A stretch of DNA of 64,000 nt, from the NCBI RefSeq assembly GCF_000389965.1, contig NC_021191.1:7565501-7629500 (forward strand). The letters are read 5' to 3'. This document shows positions 59,712 to 64,000 of the stretch, piece after piece. The DNA comes from Actinoplanes sp. N902-109 (lineage in GTDB: Bacteria; Actinomycetota; Actinomycetes; Mycobacteriales; Micromonosporaceae). Each line of letters opens with the position of its first letter. Position 1 is the first letter of the stretch. Below the pieces are notes generated by a model. The model ran no database searches, was not told where the DNA came from, and saw only the letters and a list, made by a program, of their open reading frames with translations. The translations under genes and the position numbers were made by a program.

Positions 59712-60146
59712 CCGACCAACTAGTTAGTCACTTCAGACGCCCACCAACCGGCTCCCCCGAGTGACCAACTAGTTAGTCACTTCCCCGAGACAAACCAGCC
59801 AGCCAGCCGCGCCAGTAACCAACTAGTTAGTCACCCCACGAGACCAGCCCGGCCGCCCGCACTGGTGACCAACTAGTTAGTCACTTCACAAGACGAACCG
59901 GCCGGCCACGCTACTGACCAACCAGCCGGCCACACTACTGACCAACCAGTTAGTCACCCCACGAGACCAGCCGGCCGCCCGCACTAGTGACCAACTAGTT
60001 AGTCACTTCTCGAGGCGAACCAGCCGGGCGGCAGCGCTGGTGACCAACCAGTTAGTCACTTCACGCGGCTGACCGGCTGGCATCGTCAGCCGGTCAGCGA
60101 CAACGCCCTGCTCGGGCAGACCCTTATCGACCAACTAGTTAGTTAC
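59712..60146. repeat. Array of eight to nine 20-bp palindromes between thyA and folA
   Basis: The unit GTGACCAACTAGTTAGTCAC is a palindrome with arms GTGAC/GTCAC around AACTAGTT, broken by one conserved C/A mismatch. Copies start at 59712, 59761, 59815, 59865, 59938, 59987, 60040 and 60127; a degenerate copy is at 59914. Copies at 59761, 59865 and 59987 are identical. All face the same way, at steps of mostly 49-54 bp. The spacers share CGAGAC and CAGCCGGC-like words. Each of the six copies with the TAGTT core contains an ACTAGT hexamer, rare in such GC-rich DNA. It fills the whole 460-bp intergenic region, which holds no gene. Confidence 0.92.
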
Positions 60147-60161
60147 TAGCTGAGGACCGGC

Positions 60162-60644
60162 GTGACCATTCACATGATCTGGGCCGAGGCCCGCGACCGG
60201 GTCATCGGGGCGAACGGCGCGATCCCCTGGCACGTGCCGGGCGAGCAGAAGATCTTCCGCGCCCGCACCACCGGCAGCACGGTCGTCATGGGCCGGGCCA
60301 CCTGGGACAGTCTGCCCGACCGCGTACGGCCGCTGCCCGGCCGGCGCAACGTGGTGCTCACCCGGCGCAGCGGCTGGTCCGCGCCCGGCGCCGAGGTGCT
60401 GGGCTCGATCGACGAGCTGCTGGCCGCGTACGACGACTTCTGGGTGATGGGCGGCGCGGAGATCTACACCGCCCTGCTGCCGCACGCGCAGCACATCGTG
60501 CGCAGCCGCATCGACCTGGCCATCGAGGGTGACGCCTTCGCGCCCGCCCTCGATGCGCAGTGGCGGACGGCCGCGCGGGAGCAGCACGACGGCTTCGTGG
60601 TCGAGGATCTCAGGCGGAGTGGATCAGCTCCACCAGCCGGGTGA
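60162..60644 (+). CDS. folA: Dihydrofolate reductase
   Basis: A 160-residue DHFR that reduces dihydrofolate with NADPH. The N-terminal MIWAEARDRVIGANGAIPWHVPGEQKIF carries the catalytic acid as Glu, a common variant of the Asp/Glu position. TVVMGRATWDSLP binds NADPH and WVMGGAEIYTALLP is the second cofactor segment. GTG 60162 has GAGG 7-9 nt upstream, right after the last array copy. Its 3' end overlaps hemE (convergent) by 35 nt. Confidence 0.93.
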   Translation: MTIHMIWAEARDRVIGANGAIPWHVPGEQKIFRARTTGSTVVMGRATWDSLPDRVRPLPGRRNVVLTRRSGWSAPGAEVLGSIDELLAAYDDFWVMGGAEIYTALLPHAQHIVRSRIDLAIEGDAFAPALDAQWRTAAREQHDGFVVEDLRRSGSAPPAG

Positions 60645-61647
60645 GCACGTCCGGGTCGGTTTCCGGCAGCACGCCGTGGCCCAGGTTGAACACGTGCCCA
60701 CGGGCCGCCTTGCCCTGCTCGAGCACCCGGCGGGCCTCCCGCTCGACGACCTCCCACGGCGCGAACAGCACCGCCGGGTCGAGGTTGCCCTGCAGCGAGT
60801 GGTCCGGGCCGACGATCTGCGCGGCACGGTCCAGCGGGGTGCGCCAGTCGACGCCGACCACGTCCGCACCCGCCTCGCCCATCGCTTCGAGCAGCATGCC
60901 GGTGCCCACGCCGAAGTGAATTCTGGGCACGCCCGCGTCGGCCAGGCCACCGAGCACCGCGGCCGAGTGCGGCAGGGCGTATTCGCGGTAGTCCGCCTCG
61001 GACAGCGCCCCGGCCCACGAGTCGAACAGCTGGACCGCGCTGACCCCGGCGCCGGCCTGCACGCGCAGGAACGTCAGCGTGATGTCGGCCAGGCGGCTGC
61101 ACAGCTGGTGCCACAGCTGCGGGTCGCCGTACATCATGGCCTTGGTCTTGAGGTAGTTGCGCGACGGGCCGCCCTCGATGAGATAGCTGGCCAGGGTGAA
61201 CGGCGCCCCGGCGAAGCCGATCAGCGGCGTCGCGCCCAGCTCGGCGAGCAGCAACCGCACCGACTCGGCGACATAGTCGACGGCCCCGGGCTCCAGCGGG
61301 CGCAGCCGGGCCACGTCGTCGGCCGTGCGGACCGGCTCGGCCACCACCGGCCCGGTGCCCGGCACGATGTCCAGGTCGATCCCGGCCGCCGCCAGCGGCA
61401 CCACGATGTCGCTGTAGAGGATCGCCGCGTCCACGTTGTGCCGGCGCACCGGCTGCAGGGTGATCTCGGCGACCAGGTCCGGGCGGCGGCAGGACTCCAG
61501 CATCGGGATCCCCTGCCGGACCTTGTGGTATTCCGGCAGCGAACGGCCGGCCTGCCGCATGAACCAGACCGGGGTGTGGGGAACGTCCAGGCCACGGCAC
61601 GCGCGGACGAGGGCGGAGTCGGCGGGAGAGTTGCTCACCCGCGACAT
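60610..61647 (-). CDS. hemE: Uroporphyrinogen decarboxylase
   Basis: A 345-residue UroD that converts uroporphyrinogen III to coproporphyrinogen III. The N-terminal signature is PVWFMRQAGRSLPEY near residue 26, the catalytic Asp is in AAILYSDIVVPL near 76, and GFAGAPFTLASYLIEGGPSRNY is the second conserved block. FNLGHGVLPETDP ends the fold. It supplies substrate to HemY and HemQ but sits apart from them. ATG 61647 (MSRVSN) is used; an earlier ATG would overlap the DUF3000 promoter. Confidence 0.95.
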   Translation of the reverse strand: MSRVSNSPADSALVRACRGLDVPHTPVWFMRQAGRSLPEYHKVRQGIPMLESCRRPDLVAEITLQPVRRHNVDAAILYSDIVVPLAAAGIDLDIVPGTGPVVAEPVRTADDVARLRPLEPGAVDYVAESVRLLLAELGATPLIGFAGAPFTLASYLIEGGPSRNYLKTKAMMYGDPQLWHQLCSRLADITLTFLRVQAGAGVSAVQLFDSWAGALSEADYREYALPHSAAVLGGLADAGVPRIHFGVGTGMLLEAMGEAGADVVGVDWRTPLDRAAQIVGPDHSLQGNLDPAVLFAPWEVVEREARRVLEQGKAARGHVFNLGHGVLPETDPDVLTRLVELIHSA

Positions 61648-61724
61648 CGTGCCACGTGAGTGAACGACACCGTGCGGCGCGCCGCGCCGGGACACGAGGC
61701 AGTGATCGGCATACGCTTCCATGC

Positions 61725-62282
61725 ATGGCTGCACCCGAGGCGTTCACCCGCGCCGTGGCCGGGTTGCGGGCCGCTGCCCCCCGCGAGGAGATCCTGCTCG
61801 AAGAGATCGCCGCCCCGCAACGGCTGGCCCCGTACGCCTTCGCGCTGAGCGCCACCGTGCTGCGCGACGGTGACGAAGTGGCCAGCGGCCGGTTGATCCT
61901 GCTGCACGACCCGGCCGGGCACGACGCCTGGCGGGGCAATCTGCGGCTGGTGACGTTGATCACCGCCGAGCTGGAGGCCGACCTGGCCGCCGACCCGCTG
62001 CTGCCCGAGGTCGCCTGGACCTGGCTCACCGACGGGCTCGACCAGCACCAGGCCGCCTGCACGGCGATCGGCGGCACGATCACCCAGACCGCGTCGACCC
62101 GCTTCGGCGAGCTGGCCGGCCCCGAGCCCACCGCCGACCTGGAGATCCGCGCCTCCTGGACGCCGACCTCGGACGACCTCGGCGCGCACCTGCGGGGCTG
62201 GTGCACGATGCTGGCCTCCACCGCCGGCCTCCCGCCGCCCGGCGTCACCGCCCTCAACCACCAGCGGGCTTCGGCTCCCTGA
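61725..62282 (+). CDS. DUF3000 protein
   Basis: A 185-residue protein of the DUF3000 family, which is common beside hemE in actinobacteria. Segments EILLEEIAAPQRLAPYAFALSA, GRLILLHDPAGHDAWRGNLRLVTLI and LEIRASWTPTSDDLGAHLRGWCTML are typical. TACGCT ends 7 nt before the ATG, supporting it over earlier ATGs. Divergent from hemE; function unknown. Confidence 0.88.
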   Translation: MAAPEAFTRAVAGLRAAAPREEILLEEIAAPQRLAPYAFALSATVLRDGDEVASGRLILLHDPAGHDAWRGNLRLVTLITAELEADLAADPLLPEVAWTWLTDGLDQHQAACTAIGGTITQTASTRFGELAGPEPTADLEIRASWTPTSDDLGAHLRGWCTMLASTAGLPPPGVTALNHQRASAP

Positions 62283-62967
62283 CCGCAAACCGGCGCGCCA
62301 GCCGGGTGTGCGCCGCCAGCACCTCGTCCGGGATGTCGACGTGGGCGAGGAAGTTCTTGCCCGCCGGCCCGTAACCGTCCGGGGCGAGCCGCGGGATCTC
62401 CCCCATGAGCAGGCTGATCCAGTGGTCCATCGCCCACGGCGCCGCCCCGGCGAACACCAGCTCCCCGTCCCGCCCGGCCACCCGCGGCCGGGTCCCGGCG
62501 TAGTTGCTGACCCGGGGTGCACCGAGCCGCCACACGTGCCGGAACACGGCGTCCATCCGCAGCTGCATCGAGGCGTCCTGCATGAGGATGATGCTGCGCG
62601 GCGCGAGACCGGCCGCACGCAGCGTGCTCTCGGCGTACGTGATGTTGGTGCCGCAGTTGGTCGATTCCCGCTCCAGCAGCACGTCGGTGATCCCGTGCTC
62701 GCCGGCGAGGTACGCCGCCATCAGGTCGGCCTCGGTCGCGCCGGAGTACGCCGGGACGCGCGAGCGCAGCGCCGCCGTGGTGTGCCCCTCGCCCCCGACC
62801 AGCAGCAACCGCTCAGCCAGCCCGTCCCGGACGAAGCGGGCCGCGAGATCCCAGCCCGCCGGTGGGCAGCCGCCGAACAGGATCAGCATGTCGCTGGAGT
62901 GCAGCTCGTCCCGCCGGCCCAGAAAGGCGGCGAGCGTGTTGAGGTCGTCAGCAGGCGTCGAAGGCAT
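62254..62967 (-). CDS. YdcF/DUF218-family protein
   Basis: A 237-residue protein with the YdcF (DUF218) fold: SDMLILFGGCPPAGWDLAARFV, an ARLLLVGGEGHTTAA-type RLLLVGGEGHTTAA segment, and the conserved SILMQD-like SIILMQDASMQLRMDAVF. E. coli YdcF binds SAM; the family's reaction is not settled. It overlaps the upstream protease gene by 20 nt and the DUF3000 3' end by 29 nt, so it is probably co-transcribed with the protease. Confidence 0.83.
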   Translation of the reverse strand: MPSTPADDLNTLAAFLGRRDELHSSDMLILFGGCPPAGWDLAARFVRDGLAERLLLVGGEGHTTAALRSRVPAYSGATEADLMAAYLAGEHGITDVLLERESTNCGTNITYAESTLRAAGLAPRSIILMQDASMQLRMDAVFRHVWRLGAPRVSNYAGTRPRVAGRDGELVFAGAAPWAMDHWISLLMGEIPRLAPDGYGPAGKNFLAHVDIPDEVLAAHTRLARRFAVREPKPAGG

Positions 62968-63925
62968 CGCAGGCGGTCTTGATCGGGATGGCCAGGCCGA
63001 TCCCCTCGGCGTCCCGGGCCTTCGCCGTGGCCAGCCCGATCACCTCGTTGCTGGCGTTGACCACCGGGCCGCCGGAGTTGCCGGGGTTGATCGGCGCGTC
63101 GAACTGGATCGACGGGCCGCCGGTGTCGTCCGGCCGGTAAGCGCTCACCACGCCGGTCGTGACCGTGTCCTCCAGCCCGAGCGGCGAACCCACGACCACC
63201 ACCTGTTGCCCCGGTTTGACGACGTCCTCGGCCACGGCCAGCCCCGCGATCTGCTTGGTGGTGCGCAGCAGCGCGATGTCCTTCTTCTTGTCGACCTTGA
63301 CGATAGTCGCGTCGACCTCGTCCTTGCCGCGTTCCAGGAACACCTTCTTGGTGCCGGCGTCCCACACCGACTCGACCACATGGAAGTTCGTGAACAGGTA
63401 CGACTGCTTCTCCTCGGCCGCGCCGAAGGAGAACGCCGTGCCGGTGAAGTTGCCCGCCCGCACCCGGAACACGCTGGGCAGCACCGCCGACGAGATCGCC
63501 TCCGGGTCGAACACCCCGGCGAGCTGCTTCTCCAGCTTCTCGGCCCGGTCGGCGAGCTGGCCCTCGCGCTGCTGGGACGCGGCGAGCTGCCCGGTCAGCC
63601 GGCTGTCGGCCCGCTCGAGCCGCCACGCCATGAACCCGCCCCCGGCCAGCAACACCACGGCGAGCAGCAGCGGCACCAGCCGGCTGCGGCGCGGCGGGTC
63701 GATCGGTTCGGACACCACCGGGTACGGCGCACCGCCGGTCGGTGACACCAGATAGGGCCCCGCATCACGGCGCGCCGGGCGGGGGTGCCCGATGCGCGGT
63801 GGCGGCGCCGACGGCCGGGCCGCGGTGGCCCACTCGCCGGAGGGATGGTCGGGCAGGCTCAGCAGCGGGTCCTGCGGCGGCCGGCGCTGACCCGGCCCCC
63901 CGAAGGGGTCGTACGCAGTGGTCAT
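62948..63925 (-). CDS. Membrane-anchored trypsin-like S1C serine protease
   Basis: A 325-residue protein. A disordered Pro-rich cytoplasmic N terminus precedes a membrane helix (LVPLLLAVVLLAGGGFMAW near residue 85) and a short coiled coil (EGQLADRAEKLEKQL). The extracytoplasmic protease domain has His in TNFHVVE, Asp in KKKDIALL and Ser in PINPGNSGGP near residue 283. There is no PDZ domain, unlike HtrA. A possible ECF promoter with CGTACT lies 42 nt upstream. Confidence 0.9.
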   Translation of the reverse strand: MTTAYDPFGGPGQRRPPQDPLLSLPDHPSGEWATAARPSAPPPRIGHPRPARRDAGPYLVSPTGGAPYPVVSEPIDPPRRSRLVPLLLAVVLLAGGGFMAWRLERADSRLTGQLAASQQREGQLADRAEKLEKQLAGVFDPEAISSAVLPSVFRVRAGNFTGTAFSFGAAEEKQSYLFTNFHVVESVWDAGTKKVFLERGKDEVDATIVKVDKKKDIALLRTTKQIAGLAVAEDVVKPGQQVVVVGSPLGLEDTVTTGVVSAYRPDDTGGPSIQFDAPINPGNSGGPVVNASNEVIGLATAKARDAEGIGLAIPIKTACDAFDAC

Positions 63926-63966
63926 CCGTCGCTTGCCCTCCGGTTACTCGGCGCGTCCTGCCGGGT

Positions 63967-63995
63967 AGTACGGACGGGATGCCGTCGCGGATGGG
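63967..63995 (-). promoter_or_regulatory. Candidate ECF-type promoter of the protease gene
   Basis: Minus strand: CGTACT (63972-63967) is identical to the -10 of the ECF sigma gene, 42 nt before the ATG. A CCATCC with 16-bp spacing is the best -35 and only partly fits. The bases 63926-63966 show only the ribosome-site region. Confidence 0.35.
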
Positions 63996-64000
63996 GTCCG

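Noticed and set aside
59712..60146. Possible CRISPR array
   Set aside because: The repeats are 20-bp palindromes with spacers that resemble each other, steps vary up to 87 bp, and no cas gene is present.
1..64000. tRNA, rRNA, riboswitch or mobile element
   Set aside because: I saw no cloverleaf, rRNA-like stretch, known riboswitch core, transposase or integrase. A covariance-model scan would be needed to exclude a small RNA.

Overview
The window is high-GC actinobacterial DNA. Third codon positions are almost all G or C, GTG starts are frequent, and many starts appear leaderless. Gene content points to Micromonosporaceae, probably an Actinoplanes-like organism: an ACT-GNAT acetyltransferase of the amino-acid-regulated type, a DUF397 protein, HemQ-type coproporphyrin heme synthesis, LigC and LigD-polymerase, DUF3000 next to hemE, and a secreted 'pecanex-like' protein with an Asn/Gly-rich linker. 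Species assignment is inference. I found no rRNA, tRNA, CRISPR array, prophage or insertion sequence.

Layout. 0-8.6 kb: end of a methyltransferase gene, a large membrane GGDEF-EAL c-di-GMP protein, a small alpha/beta hydrolase, an orphan Phd/YefM antitoxin, an MFS exporter whose reading frame has no nearby stop, a HAD phosphatase, a ROK kinase and an AlkA-like glycosylase. 8.8-13.4 kb: a cell-envelope locus of three secreted proteins followed by an ECF sigma/zinc anti-sigma pair. The sigma gene and two of the secreted-protein genes carry matching promoters close to TGAACC-N17-CGTACT. 13.8-21.2 kb: a DNA-end-processing block NurA-SbcC-SbcD-HerA, with a cluster of three DnaA boxes beside herA, a RibD-like reductase and a 39-residue cysteine-rich microprotein. 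21.2-29.2 kb: a LacI regulator, two ACT-domain proteins, two repeat-rich tracts, a GNAT enzyme with a 27-bp minisatellite tail, BioD with a long disordered N terminus, and a CNNM/CorC protein. 29.3-36.8 kb: lipid kinase, GAF protein, PfkB kinase overlapping a GH65 phosphorylase, Sel1 protein, metallo-hydrolase, LURP-one protein. 36.8-40 kb: dgt followed by a predicted DNA-binding protein, a HipA-like kinase and a DUF3037 protein. 40-47 kb: regulator/enzyme pairs (OYE-TetR, aminotransferase-LysR, transglutaminase-MerR, SDR). 47-52.9 kb: LigC, secreted peptidase, K+ channel, LigD polymerase, LPXTG protein, PH-domain protein, MsrB. 53-64 kb: hemY-hemQ, an SDR/LysR pair, wrbA, thyA, an unusual palindrome array, folA, convergent hemE, DUF3000, YdcF and a membrane-anchored trypsin-like protease.

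How the parts work together. The SbcCD/NurA/HerA block encodes an archaeal-style end-resection module in a bacterium. LigC and the LigD polymerase a few tens of kb away supply end joining. ThyA and FolA form a dTMP-synthesis pair split by a 0.46-kb array of about eight near-identical 20-bp palindromes. HemY, HemQ and HemE give the late heme steps. The sigma/anti-sigma pair appears to govern itself and its secreted neighbours. At least twenty genes carry a TANNNT hexamer exactly 6-7 nt before the start codon, which suggests leaderless mRNAs and fixes several start codons.
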